64,000 nucleotides of DNA from Amygdalobacter nucleatus (GTDB lineage: Bacteria > Bacillota > Clostridia > Saccharofermentanales > Fastidiosipilaceae): assembly GCF_029167365.1 (NCBI RefSeq), contig NZ_JARFNM010000001.1, positions 372,001-436,000 on the forward strand. The letters are read 5' to 3'. Below, one piece after another: positions 39,368 through 47,911 of this stretch (positions are counted from its first letter, which is position 1; each line of letters begins with the position of its first letter). Below the pieces are notes generated by a model. That model ran no database searches. It saw only the letters and a program-made list of their open reading frames with translations, and had not been told where the DNA came from. A program made the position numbers and the translations under genes.

Positions 39368-39577
39368 CTAACCTAAAATAATCTTTATTGAGAAAATTGA
39401 CCACCGATAAGCCCAGCCGATAAGCGGCGCTATGAAGATGCTAACTAAACCAACTGGACGTAGCGAACCTACTGATAAGAGGGTAGCTGAGTTGCTTGGT
39501 AATAAACATGCAACAATAACCAGTATATAGGCTAAGATTAGCAAGGTATCTAATGTGTTTAATCTTTCATCGCTCAT
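39368..39577 (-). CDS. Small two-helix membrane protein, unknown
   Basis: 69 residues from the ATG at 39577 (GAGGGG about 11 bases upstream). Two hydrophobic segments: TLLILAYILVIVACLLP and LVSIFIAPLIGWAY. Starts with a short charged MSDERLN. No family recognised; could be a small core protein. Confidence 0.5.
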   Translation of the reverse strand: MSDERLNTLDTLLILAYILVIVACLLPSNSATLLSVGSLRPVGLVSIFIAPLIGWAYRWSIFSIKIILG

Positions 39578-39828
39578 ATAAATTAACACCCCTCGTTCTA
39601 AAAAATAAATCTGAAAGTTTTTTCATAAGTCCCGCTTCCTATTGCTTTGTGTTCACGTTTTAATTGATTTTATGTAGTATTGTCTACAGAATTTGCCGAT
39701 GATCGGGCATTCTTCGGTTCTTTTTTGTCCTTTTGCTTCTGATTTACTTGTCTACAACATAAGCTTGCGTTTACCCCGCTTTAACCGTTAGAATTAAAGC
39801 ATAGATTTTATGTATTTAGAGGGATAGC

Positions 39829-40614
39829 GTGGAGAGGGAAAAAGCAGATGACTTGCTTGATTTAGTGATCAAGATGGGCATAATGTTGATACAGAGTGGT
39901 GCTGAAACTTATCGAGTTGAGCAGACGCTGTATTATGTTTTGAAAGCTTTTGATGCGACCGATATATCTGCCTATGTTGCTGGTACCTTATTGATAGTTA
40001 GCTTCAAACCAGCAAAGTCAGCACGTGTTCTCACTTCATCTTGGCGTGTTAAGAATAAGGGCAACAATCTTGAGAAAGTGCGGAGCCTTAACAATTTGAG
40101 CTACAAATTGTCCCAACATAATTTGACGCTAGAAGATTTTGCCAAAGAGCTAGATGCAATTGATCAGGTTAAGCCTTATCCTTTGTCCCTGTTTATTTTT
40201 GGCGGCGCGATGATTGCTTTCGGCTTTGCCTTGATGTTTAATCGGCCTTTTAATGAAGGCTGCCTAATTGCTTTAATGTCTGTACCTGTCATGCTTTTGT
40301 ATCGCTTCCTTTCTAAGCAGATTAACGACTTCTTTATTAATTCTGTCTGCTCAGCATTAGGTACGATTTTGGTAATTATGGGCTTACGGCACGGCTATTT
40401 ACATAATTTTGCTTATAGCTTGGCGTCTGTCTTGATGGCCTTAATGCCTGGTGCTTTGTTCACAAATGGCCTACGTGATTTAACCATGGGTGACTTAACA
40501 GCAGGCAGCAACAAACTGACTGAAACATTTTTAGTTGGTGTCGCTTTAGCTTTAGGAGCAGTTTTTATGTTACTTATTTTCAATATGCGCGCCTATTTCA
40601 TCGGTGCTAATTAA
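39829..40614 (+). CDS. ThrE/YjjP-like exporter, N-terminal component
   Basis: 261 residues, GTG start behind GAGGG. The ThrE N-terminal domain is recognisable: LIQSGAETYRVEQTL near 20-34 and PGALFTNGLRDLTMGDLTAG near 205-224, with about five membrane helices. In some bacteria the transporter is one chain (ThrE); here the C-terminal half is a separate gene just downstream. Role: export of threonine/serine or, in YjjPB, succinate. Substrate unknown. Confidence 0.82.
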   Translation: MEREKADDLLDLVIKMGIMLIQSGAETYRVEQTLYYVLKAFDATDISAYVAGTLLIVSFKPAKSARVLTSSWRVKNKGNNLEKVRSLNNLSYKLSQHNLTLEDFAKELDAIDQVKPYPLSLFIFGGAMIAFGFALMFNRPFNEGCLIALMSVPVMLLYRFLSKQINDFFINSVCSALGTILVIMGLRHGYLHNFAYSLASVLMALMPGALFTNGLRDLTMGDLTAGSNKLTETFLVGVALALGAVFMLLIFNMRAYFIGAN

Positions 40615-40624
40615 GGAGCGGTTT

Positions 40625-41092
40625 ATGAATTTCTATTTGCAACTTTTAATTGCTTTTATAGCCTCATTTATCGCTTGCCTGGGCTTCAATATTTTGTTTG
40701 AAAATAAAGGTAAATATGTTTTTCTCTCTTCCTTAGGCGGAGGTATAGCTTGGGTGATTTATGTTTATTTCCGAGGCGACAGCATTGCTTTGGCTTCATT
40801 TTTGAGTGGAGCCTGGTGTGCAGCTTACGCCGAAGTTATGGCCAAAATTTACAAGTCACCAGCTACGATTTTCTTGATTATTGCCATTTTACCGATGGTG
40901 CCTGGTGCTGACATCTTCAACATGATGAAAGCAGCCGTTTTTAATGATATTGAATTGCTTATGCGCTCAATGAACAATACATTGACTATCTCTGGCTATA
41001 TCGCTTTGGGAATTATCATTGTGTTCTCATTGGTGGTTCTCGTCAAAAACGTTTTAAGAAATTTGCGAAAAAAGAAATCTATGTTATCCTAA
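40625..41092 (+). CDS. ThrE/YjjB-like exporter, C-terminal component
   Basis: About 155 residues from ATG 40625 (AAGGAG 8 bases upstream; an in-frame earlier start at 40604 overlaps the previous gene). Four to five membrane helices; LPMVPGADIFNMMKAAV near 105-120 is the YjjB signature. It pairs with the gene directly upstream to form one transporter. Confidence 0.82.
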   Translation: MNFYLQLLIAFIASFIACLGFNILFENKGKYVFLSSLGGGIAWVIYVYFRGDSIALASFLSGAWCAAYAEVMAKIYKSPATIFLIIAILPMVPGADIFNMMKAAVFNDIELLMRSMNNTLTISGYIALGIIIVFSLVVLVKNVLRNLRKKKSMLS

Positions 41093-41099
41093 TTTATGC

Positions 41100-41165
41100 C
41101 GAGGCGCTTGACTGCTTTTCAAGTTGCCTTGAGTAATAACTTCAAGTGACATTTTCACTTGCGAA
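41100..41165 (+). promoter_or_regulatory. Structured leader of the QueT-type gene
   Basis: Two stems: AGGC-GCTTGA...TCAAG-TTGCCT and CAAGTGA...TCACTTG, then GCGAAAGGAAC before the start. The arrangement, and the QueT gene behind it, suggest a preQ1-responsive leader (class II-like), but I do not see a full consensus. Confidence 0.35.
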
Positions 41166-41177
41166 AGGAACTACTAT

Positions 41178-41855
41178 ATGATGCATGAAGAAGCTGCTGC
41201 CTCTAATTTGGCAGCGACTAGATCCCGTTTGTCTATATCCGTTGTTGCAATTGCAGCTGTTGTTGCTGCTTTGTATGCTGTTGTGACATTGCTTAGTGCG
41301 CCAATTGCATTTGGTGTTTTTCAATTCCGTTTGTCTGAAGCTATGATGCTTTTGATAGCATTGGGTGTGGTAAATCCTCACAATGCTTTGTTTAAGTCAT
41401 CTGTTCAGGCTGTTAGACCTAATCGCTTAGGTTTGGCAATTGCATTCGGTGTAACTATCGGTTGCTTTATTGCTAATTATCTTAATCCTGGCAATTTGGG
41501 CCCAATTGACTATTTTGGTGGCACATTTGCTACTGGCGTGGCTGCTTGGTTGACTTACAAATTAGCTTTGAATAATAAGGCCCTTAATTTGTATCGATCC
41601 AAGCAAATTAAATTAAGCCAAATTTGGCAATACTTAAGCTTTTATGTTTTGCCATTGCCATCTGTACTATTGAATGGTGCAATCGTGGGCGTCTATCTGC
41701 CATTTTTGTTCACACCAGCAGATGAAATGTCTTTGTACGTCATTTTGAGCAATGTTGTGATTTTTTCCATCTGCGAAGCAGTCGTTGTTTATGTCTTGGG
41801 ATTATTACTTTTAACTTTGTTCTTGCCACAAGAAAGTAAGTGGTGGCGTGTTTAA
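41178..41855 (+). CDS. queT: QueT-family transporter (ECF substrate-binding component)
   Basis: 225 residues with about six membrane helices. Diagnostic stretches: AALYAVVTLLSAPIAFGVFQFRLSEAMMLL, GVTIGCFIANYL, and LPLPSVLLNGAIVGVYLP. QueT proteins supply queuosine precursors as S components of ECF transporters, with the energising EcfAT encoded elsewhere. The family is firm; a different ligand is possible. Ends before a clear terminator. Confidence 0.85.
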   Translation: MMHEEAAASNLAATRSRLSISVVAIAAVVAALYAVVTLLSAPIAFGVFQFRLSEAMMLLIALGVVNPHNALFKSSVQAVRPNRLGLAIAFGVTIGCFIANYLNPGNLGPIDYFGGTFATGVAAWLTYKLALNNKALNLYRSKQIKLSQIWQYLSFYVLPLPSVLLNGAIVGVYLPFLFTPADEMSLYVILSNVVIFSICEAVVVYVLGLLLLTLFLPQESKWWRV

Positions 41856-41885
41856 TTAGTTTTTTGTATAATTGACTTACTTTAG

Positions 41886-41918
41886 GCTCATTAGTAATTG
41901 CTAGTGAGCTTTATTTTT
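41886..41918 (+). terminator. Rho-independent terminator after queT
   Basis: GCTCATTAG/CTAGTGAGC stem followed by TTTATTTTT. Confidence 0.85.
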
Positions 41919-41967
41919 CCTTGCCGAGCCTAGACAAAGTTAGTAAACTAAAGTAAGGAAGGTAGAT

Positions 41968-42615
41968 ATGGGACATTATTTTGCAACTGAACCAGAGAGC
42001 GTTAGCAAGCGTGTATTACATGAAATAGAATTTGCTAATAAGAGCTGGCAGGTTGAAACAGACAATGAAGTTTTTGCTAAACACGGCCTAGATCGTGGGT
42101 CAGCTGTGCTTGTCAAAGCTATTTTGGCTGATTTAACTGAGAATAATGCAAACAGTTCAGTATCTACTAACAAACAACTTAACTTTTATGATTTGGCTTG
42201 TGGGTGGGGAGCAGTTAGCCTTTTGGTGGCTAATTTTTATCCTAACTGGCGATATTATTTATCTGATGTGAACAGCCGGGCTTGTGAACTTGCCATAGCT
42301 AATTTGACGCGATCCAAAGTGAAAGAGTTTCAGGTGAAACAGGCTAGTGATTGGACAGCTTGGCCACAAACTAAATTTGATATTATTGCGCTAAATCCAC
42401 CAATTCGGACAGGTAAGGCGCATGTTAAAGCTCTTTTAGAACAAGCACCAGCATTTTTGGCGAAAAAAGCTAATTTTTATTGTGTGATTGGTAAAAAGCA
42501 AGGCGCCGAGTCGTATGCAACATATCTCAGCCAATTAGCCGAATTAACTAATTGCACTTATGCGCTTTTAAGCAAAGAGAATGGTTTTTATGTGTTTAAA
42601 TTAAGCCACAGATAG
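41968..42615 (+). CDS. RsmC-like class I methyltransferase
   Basis: 215 residues. N-terminus GHYFATEPES matches YbxB/RsmC-type proteins (GHYYxxxPxSxS); SAM motif I is FYDLACGWGAVSLL near 70-84 and the catalytic NPPI (residues about 145-148) is typical of exocyclic-amino methylation of guanine. Likely target: 16S rRNA guanine (m2G1207). AAGGAAGG lies upstream of the ATG. Followed 16 bases later by yicC in the same direction. Confidence 0.82.
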   Translation: MGHYFATEPESVSKRVLHEIEFANKSWQVETDNEVFAKHGLDRGSAVLVKAILADLTENNANSSVSTNKQLNFYDLACGWGAVSLLVANFYPNWRYYLSDVNSRACELAIANLTRSKVKEFQVKQASDWTAWPQTKFDIIALNPPIRTGKAHVKALLEQAPAFLAKKANFYCVIGKKQGAESYATYLSQLAELTNCTYALLSKENGFYVFKLSHR

Positions 42616-42631
42616 AAAAGAGAGAATAAAG

Positions 42632-43537
42632 ATGTTAAAAAGTATGACAGCTTACGTGCATAATATCTATCAAGATGCAACGTACAAGTTAGAAATTGAA
42701 ATGCGAAGTGTCAACAATCGTTATTTAGATTTGAAATTTACTTTGCCTTCAGCTTTGCTAGCTATGGAAGCTGAGATGCGAGAATTGATTGGGCGCTATC
42801 TAAAACGGGGAAAAGTTGATGTAAAAATTCAATTGCAGCAATTAAATGCCGAGGCGCAAGCTAGCTTGAACGAGCAATTATTGGCGAACAGATTGGCTGA
42901 ATTAGAGAGCTTGAATCATTATTTGGTGGAGCATGTTGAATATTACCAATGCCATAATGATGCTTATTTCCGCTACCTGGCGCAGGAAAATAACTTGTTC
43001 AGTAAGCCGGAAGCTAGTGATGAACAGGTCGCTGCTTTAAAAACTTTTACCTTGAATTCTTTGGAAAAGAGCTTGGAGGAGTTCGTTGAAGTTAGAAAAC
43101 GTGAGGGAGCTAAGTTAGAAAAAGATATTCTCAGCCGTATTTCTGCTTTGGCTGAAAAGTTCCCAGAAATTGAGCGTATCAACGAAGCAACCCCAACGAA
43201 TGAATTTGCCGAATTAAAAGAGCGTTTGCAGAAACTTATTCAAGAAACGAGTTTGGAAAAAGCAGAAGACCGTTTGTATTTGGAAGTTGCCTTGCTGGCT
43301 GACAAACATGACGCAAGCGAGGAAATAACACGTCTGAACAGCCATTTTACAGAATTTGAACATTTGTGTAAGCAAGAACAGGCTGTCGGCAAGAACCTTG
43401 ATTTTCTCTGGCAGGAGATGAATCGCGAAGTTAATACGATGGGGTCCAAAGCTTCAGATTCGGAACTTGTGAAGTTGGTTGTTTTGTTTAAGACGGAATT
43501 AGAGAAAGTAAGAGAGCAAATTCAGAATATCGAGTAG
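42632..43537 (+). CDS. yicC: YicC family endoribonuclease
   Basis: 301 residues. N-terminal SMTAYVHN...EIEMRSVNNRYLDLKFTLP and the C-terminal DUF1732 ending (QEMNREVNTMGSKASDSELVKLVVLFKTELEKVREQIQNIE region) are the family hallmarks. YicC proteins cleave RNA and influence stress and biofilm functions in other bacteria. It heads the conserved yicC-remA-gmk cluster. Confidence 0.9.
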   Translation: MLKSMTAYVHNIYQDATYKLEIEMRSVNNRYLDLKFTLPSALLAMEAEMRELIGRYLKRGKVDVKIQLQQLNAEAQASLNEQLLANRLAELESLNHYLVEHVEYYQCHNDAYFRYLAQENNLFSKPEASDEQVAALKTFTLNSLEKSLEEFVEVRKREGAKLEKDILSRISALAEKFPEIERINEATPTNEFAELKERLQKLIQETSLEKAEDRLYLEVALLADKHDASEEITRLNSHFTEFEHLCKQEQAVGKNLDFLWQEMNREVNTMGSKASDSELVKLVVLFKTELEKVREQIQNIE

Positions 43538-43545
43538 GAGCTTAT

Positions 43546-43821
43546 ATGAGTGCAGAATTTATCAATGTAGCGTATGATAATTTTATCAATAAAGAACGGG
43601 TTCTATTAATTACAGCATCTGATTCTTCACCCATTAAGCGCTTAATCAATGAGGCGAAAGAAAATGGTATGCTGATTGATTGCAGTCAAGGCAAAAAGAC
43701 GAAAAGCGTTATTTTTTTAGACTCGGATCATATTGTGCTTTCAGCTTTGACACCAGAGGCACTGAATCAACGTTTAAGTAAACAGACAATAACAGAGCAG
43801 AATGAGAAAGAGGCAGAATGA
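43546..43821 (+). CDS. remA: RemA (DUF370) DNA-binding regulator
   Basis: 91 residues; VLLITASDSSPIKRLINEAKENGMLIDCSQGKKTKSVIFLDSDHIVLSALTPEAL follows the DUF370 pattern (I.I...D.APIKR..Q.A). RemA forms ring-shaped oligomers that activate matrix genes in Bacillus. Location between yicC and gmk is standard. It overlaps gmk by 4 bases. Confidence 0.85.
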   Translation: MSAEFINVAYDNFINKERVLLITASDSSPIKRLINEAKENGMLIDCSQGKKTKSVIFLDSDHIVLSALTPEALNQRLSKQTITEQNEKEAE

Positions 43822-44414
43822 TGAGCAAGGTAGAAGATGAGAGCATATTTTTGGCTATTTCAGGTCCATCTGGCGTGGGCAAAGGCACTTGTATTGCGGC
43901 ATTGAGGCGTTTGTTACCAGAGCTGAAACTATCTGTTTCTGCTACAACTAGACAGCCTAGACCTGGTGAAATTGATGGTGTGCATTATCATTTTTTAGCC
44001 AAGGATAAATTCGAAGACTATCTTCATAACGATGAGATTATCGAGTATGACCAATTCTGCGGCAGTTATTATGGCACGCTCAAAGCAACTTTAGACGAAG
44101 CTATTAACGAGCATGAAGACATGATTTTGGACATTACAGTCAAAGGCAGCTTGAATGTTAAGCGCTTTTTCCCAAAACAGACTGTGACAGTTTTCATTGC
44201 GCCACCAAGTATTGAATGTTTGCGCGCCCGCTTGTTAGGTAGAGGGACAGAGAGTGAAGAAGTTAGAGCTTTGCGTTTGGCCCAAGCTGAGGCAGAATGC
44301 AAGCAGGAAGACAAGTTCGATTATGTGGTAGTGAACAAAAACGTTGACGAGTGTGCGCAAAAATTGCTTACCATATTTCAGACTGTCAAAGCTAACTTAA
44401 AAACAAAATCATGA
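43818..44414 (+). CDS. gmk: Guanylate kinase
   Basis: 198 residues, GMP to GDP. P-loop SGPSGVGKGT (near 15-24), GMP-binding SATTRQPRPGEIDGVHYHF, YGTL and the DITVKGSLNVKRFF motif are all present. Two ATGs (43818, 43821) are possible. In most relatives rpoZ follows; here the next gene is a convergent antiporter. Confidence 0.95.
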   Translation: MMSKVEDESIFLAISGPSGVGKGTCIAALRRLLPELKLSVSATTRQPRPGEIDGVHYHFLAKDKFEDYLHNDEIIEYDQFCGSYYGTLKATLDEAINEHEDMILDITVKGSLNVKRFFPKQTVTVFIAPPSIECLRARLLGRGTESEEVRALRLAQAEAECKQEDKFDYVVVNKNVDECAQKLLTIFQTVKANLKTKS

Positions 44415-44454
44415 AATGATTACAGTACGGAGCTTTATTTTAGGCCACGTTCAG

Positions 44455-45858
44455 CTACTTATTTCGAGCTTGGCGTGGCGTTTCTTTATAAGACGTAGAT
44501 AAGCTAATCCAAACGCTTATATAGCAGAAAATGGCAAACGGTGCGTAATCTACAGTTTTTACACTAAGAATATTGCTTATAAACACGCCGCAGACGCTCC
44601 AAGGTACAAGCGGATTAATGACTGTACCTGCATCTTCTAAGGTGCGAGCTAAAAATTTGCGCGGTAAATCGAGACGTTTGTAGACTGGGACAAAGGTTTT
44701 GCCGGCTAGCAAAATACTCAGAAATTGTTCGCCTACAATTAAATTGACAGAAATAGCTGTGATTGCAACAGCTAAAGTTACTTGTAAGCGTGTTTTCAAA
44801 AATGTCTGGATATTTTGTAAAATTGTCGGAATGATGCCGAGTGTAAATAATAATCCGCCTAAACTTAGTGCCAAAATCACGATGGTTATGCTGAAAAACA
44901 TACTGTTAATGCCGCCTCTATCCAATATGTTGACTATATCGGGGCTTAATTTTTGACAGGTTAAGCTGTTACTTTTAAAGCCGGAAAAAAGCAAGTCGCC
45001 TAATAAGCTTAATGAGACAGGGTGAAGAAAATTGCCGATAATCAGGCTGATAGCACTAACTAAAATTAATGAAATGACGGAAGGCAGCCTGAGTAAAGAT
45101 AGCATAATTAATGCTATAAGTGGTATAAATGCCGACCAATGGACCAAGCCTGTCTTTGTGATGGCGAGATCAAAATTGTTTAACACATCTGAATTGACGG
45201 TAGTATTGAATGGCGAAAGACTAGCGAAAAACAGAGCTGAAATTATAAAGCCAGGCACGGTTGTTGATAACATATTTTTGATATGCGTAAACAAATCAAT
45301 TCCCACAATCCCAGCTGCCAAACTCGTTGTATCGGACAAAGGTGACATTTTATCCCCGAAAAAAGCACCTGACACGATAGCGCCTGTTGTAATTGCTTGG
45401 TTAAGATCCAAAGCTCTGGCTAAACCAAGCAGCGCCACGCCCAAAGTAGCAACTGTGGTCAAACTACTACCAATAGAAACTCCTAATATTGCCGTAAGGA
45501 CGAAAACAGCTAGATAAAATAATTTGCAGGAGATGATTTTTAGCCCGGCATGCATCAATGTGGCAATGCTGCCTGCAAACATGAGCGAAGCGATTAAAAT
45601 GCCGATAAAGAAGAACAGATAAATGGCACCCATGCCTTCTGATACGGAATTAATCATGCCTGCTTGCAGGTTAGAGAAACTCATTTTTCTTCTAGTTAAG
45701 CCGTACAAAAGCAGCAAAACAATCGCACTAATTAAAGGCACATGTGGTGCCAGGTTAGGAATTAAAATTAAGGGTATGCCTAGCGTGAGCAGGACGATGC
45801 CGATAACGATAGCTGCTTCAAGTAGGCTAACTTCTGAATTTTGCTTTGCTTTGGTCAT
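44455..45858 (-). CDS. nhaC: NhaC-family Na+/H+ antiporter
   Basis: 467 residues, about 11-12 helices. Characteristic NhaC stretches: GAIVSGAFFGDKMSPLSDTTSLAAG, EGMGAIYLFFFIG and the C-terminal EDAGTVINPLVPWSVCGV. It exchanges sodium (or malate/lactate coupled ions in relatives) for protons; the subtype cannot be fixed. Upstream, a 35-codon gene and its own promoter lie on the same strand. Confidence 0.9.
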   Translation of the reverse strand: MTKAKQNSEVSLLEAAIVIGIVLLTLGIPLILIPNLAPHVPLISAIVLLLLYGLTRRKMSFSNLQAGMINSVSEGMGAIYLFFFIGILIASLMFAGSIATLMHAGLKIISCKLFYLAVFVLTAILGVSIGSSLTTVATLGVALLGLARALDLNQAITTGAIVSGAFFGDKMSPLSDTTSLAAGIVGIDLFTHIKNMLSTTVPGFIISALFFASLSPFNTTVNSDVLNNFDLAITKTGLVHWSAFIPLIALIMLSLLRLPSVISLILVSAISLIIGNFLHPVSLSLLGDLLFSGFKSNSLTCQKLSPDIVNILDRGGINSMFFSITIVILALSLGGLLFTLGIIPTILQNIQTFLKTRLQVTLAVAITAISVNLIVGEQFLSILLAGKTFVPVYKRLDLPRKFLARTLEDAGTVINPLVPWSVCGVFISNILSVKTVDYAPFAIFCYISVWISLSTSYKETPRQARNK

Positions 45859-45945
45859 AATTAACTCCTGTATGCTCTCGTAGAGAATATTTAAGTCTAA
45901 TATGGAAGCTTCATTGTGATTGTACGAAGCAAACAGGAAATGATT

Positions 45946-45977
45946 AGAGGCTCGCGTACAATGTAAACAGAGCCTCT
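45946..45977 (-). terminator. Hairpin after the small peptide gene
   Basis: AGAGGCTC and GAGCCTCT form a perfect 8-bp stem; the U-run is weak. Confidence 0.5.
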
Positions 45978-45985
45978 AAATAAAT

Positions 45986-46093
45986 TTAGGACTCTCTAAT
46001 CCAGTAATAATATGAGTAGAGGAAGAAAGCTAAACTGTATTTAGCCAAGGACTTAGACCGAATTTTTTGAACTGGTAAAAGTTGCATTAACAT
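45986..46093 (-). CDS. Possible 35-residue small protein
   Basis: MLMQLLPVQKIRSKSLAKYS then LAFFLYSYYYWIRES. AGGGAG lies 7 bases upstream of the ATG, a promoter-like pair (46122-46150) is upstream of that, and a hairpin follows the stop, so a full expression unit is present. The peptide has a basic N-terminal half and a hydrophobic, tyrosine-rich end that could insert in a membrane. I do not recognise it; it could be a small toxin, a signalling peptide, or chance. Confidence 0.42.
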   Translation of the reverse strand: MLMQLLPVQKIRSKSLAKYSLAFFLYSYYYWIRES

Positions 46094-46121
46094 AGCTTAC
46101 TCCCTTCACGTTTGTTGTTTG

Positions 46122-46150
46122 ATAGTAGCACTTTAAGTTTATAAATACAA
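46122..46150 (-). promoter_or_regulatory. Promoter of the 35-codon gene
   Basis: On the minus strand TTGTAT (46150-46145), 17-base spacer, TACTAT (46127-46122). Confidence 0.45.
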
Positions 46151-46233
46151 GCTAACGAGTTTGCAGAAATGACGCGCTTGCCTAAACAGCGAAGCAATGC
46201 TTTGAATTAAAGGACTTTTAATGTAGGCTGATT

Positions 46234-46677
46234 TTATAAGCCTATATAGATGTGCTTGATATGACCGTCCCATTTGGTTAGTTCAGTTTTTAGATATGTA
46301 GGCCTTATATCGAATTGATTTAGAGCATTCAGGGAAATCCATTCTAACGCATAGGGTATATCGTCTAAAAGTTGCTTAGGGGGTTCGCCCAATAATTCTA
46401 CTTTGTAATGAAATTCAATCATGTGATGTAATTCGCCATTGTAGTCAAAGCAGTTTTCTACAACAAACATCAAATCTTTAACATTAGATTCGAGGCCTAA
46501 TTCTTCCTTAACTTCGCGCTTTATAGCCGCATTACTTGCTTCGCCAACTTTAAGTGCGCCGCCTACAAGATGCCGTTGCTCATCGACTTTGTAAGTTAAT
46601 AATGCTCCGTCTTTAATGATAATGGCTGTGGCTCTCACGCCGTGCCGCCCGCTTTTCGTTATTGTTCTAAAGTCCAT
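46234..46677 (-). CDS. NUDIX hydrolase
   Basis: 147 residues with a full Nudix box: G40-x5-E46-x7-R54-E55-x-x-E58-E59-x-G61 (GGALKVGEASNAAIKREVKE and onward). The enzyme hydrolyses nucleoside diphosphates linked to another group; substrate unknown. Stand-alone gene, in the same direction as nhaC. Confidence 0.9.
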   Translation of the reverse strand: MDFRTITKSGRHGVRATAIIIKDGALLTYKVDEQRHLVGGALKVGEASNAAIKREVKEELGLESNVKDLMFVVENCFDYNGELHHMIEFHYKVELLGEPPKQLLDDIPYALEWISLNALNQFDIRPTYLKTELTKWDGHIKHIYIGL

Positions 46678-46891
46678 AAAATTCTCCGTTAAATTGAAAT
46701 GACTACATATTATAAATCAAAGCTGCATAGCCCAGCAAGGATAAGGTAGAGCGGAGATATGTGCGAAACTGTAAATCCATAAACATGCGATTGTAAGCTG
46801 AACGCTATCGTTTGGCTGTGAAAAAGTAAGGCGAAGCCGATATGAATGTTAAACAAAATTTACACATGCGTTAAAGTAAACGGATTATAAA

Positions 46892-46919
46892 TTGACATTT
46901 GATAAAAAGTACATATTTT
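46892..46919 (+). promoter_or_regulatory. Promoter of the PTS EIIA gene
   Basis: TTGACA (46892-46897), 16-base spacer, TATTTT (46914-46919). Confidence 0.6.
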
Positions 46920-46956
46920 GTTTAATTTTTGTGCTAAAACGAGGAGAATTTAGCTT

Positions 46957-47490
46957 GTGCATGTTCGGAGTACAATGTTAAAGAAATTATTTGGGTTATT
47001 TGGTAAGAGTGAGTCGATGGAGAATACACTCGTTTTATATGCGCCTTGTGATGGCACATTGCTAAAATTGAAAGATTTACCAGATGAAGCATTTTCTAGT
47101 GAAATGCTTGGTAAAGGTTTTGCGGTTGAACCGACGAGCGATATTATTAAATCACCCATAAAGGCAAACGTTGTTTCTGTTTTCCCAACTAAACATGCTT
47201 TAACTTTGCAGGCAGATAATGCTGAAATATTGATTCATATCGGTATTGACACTGTCAAATTAGCTGGAGCGGGTTTTGAAACTTTAGTTAAAGCAGGGGA
47301 TACGGTTGAATTGGGACAAGCTTTAGTCAAGATCGATTTCTCTGCCTTAGAAGCAGCTGGGTGTGCTAAGAGTGTTATCTTAGTTGTTTGTAATCATAAT
47401 GAATTTAAAGATTTAGCAATTCAATCTAAACAGCAAGTTACGCCATCTGATAAAATTCTCATTATGAAGTGGATAGAGGTAGTAAGCTAA
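46957..47490 (+). CDS. PTS glucose-type EIIA domain protein
   Basis: Up to 177 residues. Contains VFPTKHALTLQAD and EILIHIGIDTVKL, whose His is the phosphorylation site of IIA-Glc. It would accept phosphate from HPr and pass it to an IIB component encoded elsewhere. Stand-alone domain, not fused to IIBC. Start: GTG 46957 follows GAGGAG by 10 bases; ATG 46975 with CGGAG 4 bases upstream is equally possible. Confidence 0.85.
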   Translation: MHVRSTMLKKLFGLFGKSESMENTLVLYAPCDGTLLKLKDLPDEAFSSEMLGKGFAVEPTSDIIKSPIKANVVSVFPTKHALTLQADNAEILIHIGIDTVKLAGAGFETLVKAGDTVELGQALVKIDFSALEAAGCAKSVILVVCNHNEFKDLAIQSKQQVTPSDKILIMKWIEVVS

Positions 47491-47494
47491 TTAG

Positions 47495-47740
47495 CTTGAA
47501 AGCAACCTTTTGAATCAATTATCTAGTGGCCGCCATATTCTCACTGCAAGTTTTGTACGTACAAGTAATAGCAGAAGTGTTGGAAAAGCTGAATTCTTTG
47601 TCGTGAGCCAAAAGACAATTGACGCGAAAACTGGTCAAGTAGTAAAGACTGGCGAAATTGCATCTAGTGCTAATCACTTGACATTACTTATGAGTTTGCT
47701 GGCTATTGCACTATATTCAAAGCGAAAGAATAGAGATTAG
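47495..47740 (+). pseudogene. C-terminal relic of a sortase-anchored surface protein
   Basis: After a stop at 47492-47494 the frame reads LESNLLNQLSSGRHILTASF..SVGKAEFFVVSQ and ends VVKTGEIASS, a hydrophobic NHLTLLMSLLAIALY and a basic SKRKNRD tail. This is the wall-anchor layout (LPxTG, hydrophobic span, positive tail) with the LP of LPKTGE replaced by VV. The SGxHxLTxxF...F(T/V)V block is typical of repeat domains next to such anchors. The rest of the protein is missing. A TTG start at 47510 without an RBS is unlikely to be used. Confidence 0.5.
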
Positions 47741-47788
47741 AGTTGATATTTAGTTTTTATAAAGGGTGGGAAAACTAAGCTATTGAAT

Positions 47789-47817
47789 TTGCATTTAGCA
47801 ATAAAGGATGTTATTAT
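47789..47817 (+). promoter_or_regulatory. rplU operon promoter
   Basis: TTGCAT (47789-47794), 17-base spacer, TATTAT (47812-47817), followed by an 80-90-base leader. Confidence 0.6.
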
Positions 47818-47823
47818 CACATG

Positions 47824-47911
47824 GATTGACCGCATGTAACAGGCACCTAATACTTAGTTTAGCTAAGAGCCCCAGGCAGCGAGTCTGTTGAAAAAGACAG
47901 GAGGATAGAAA
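47824..47911 (+). promoter_or_regulatory. rplU (L21) mRNA leader, possible autoregulatory structure
   Basis: GTCTGTTGAAAAAGACAGG forms a small stem around the RBS AGGAGG; further pairing is likely. L21 leaders with regulatory structure are known in Firmicutes; no consensus was verified here. Confidence 0.4.

Noticed and set aside
45032-45517. 161-codon frame opposite nhaC
   Set aside because: Antisense shadow without RBS or motif.
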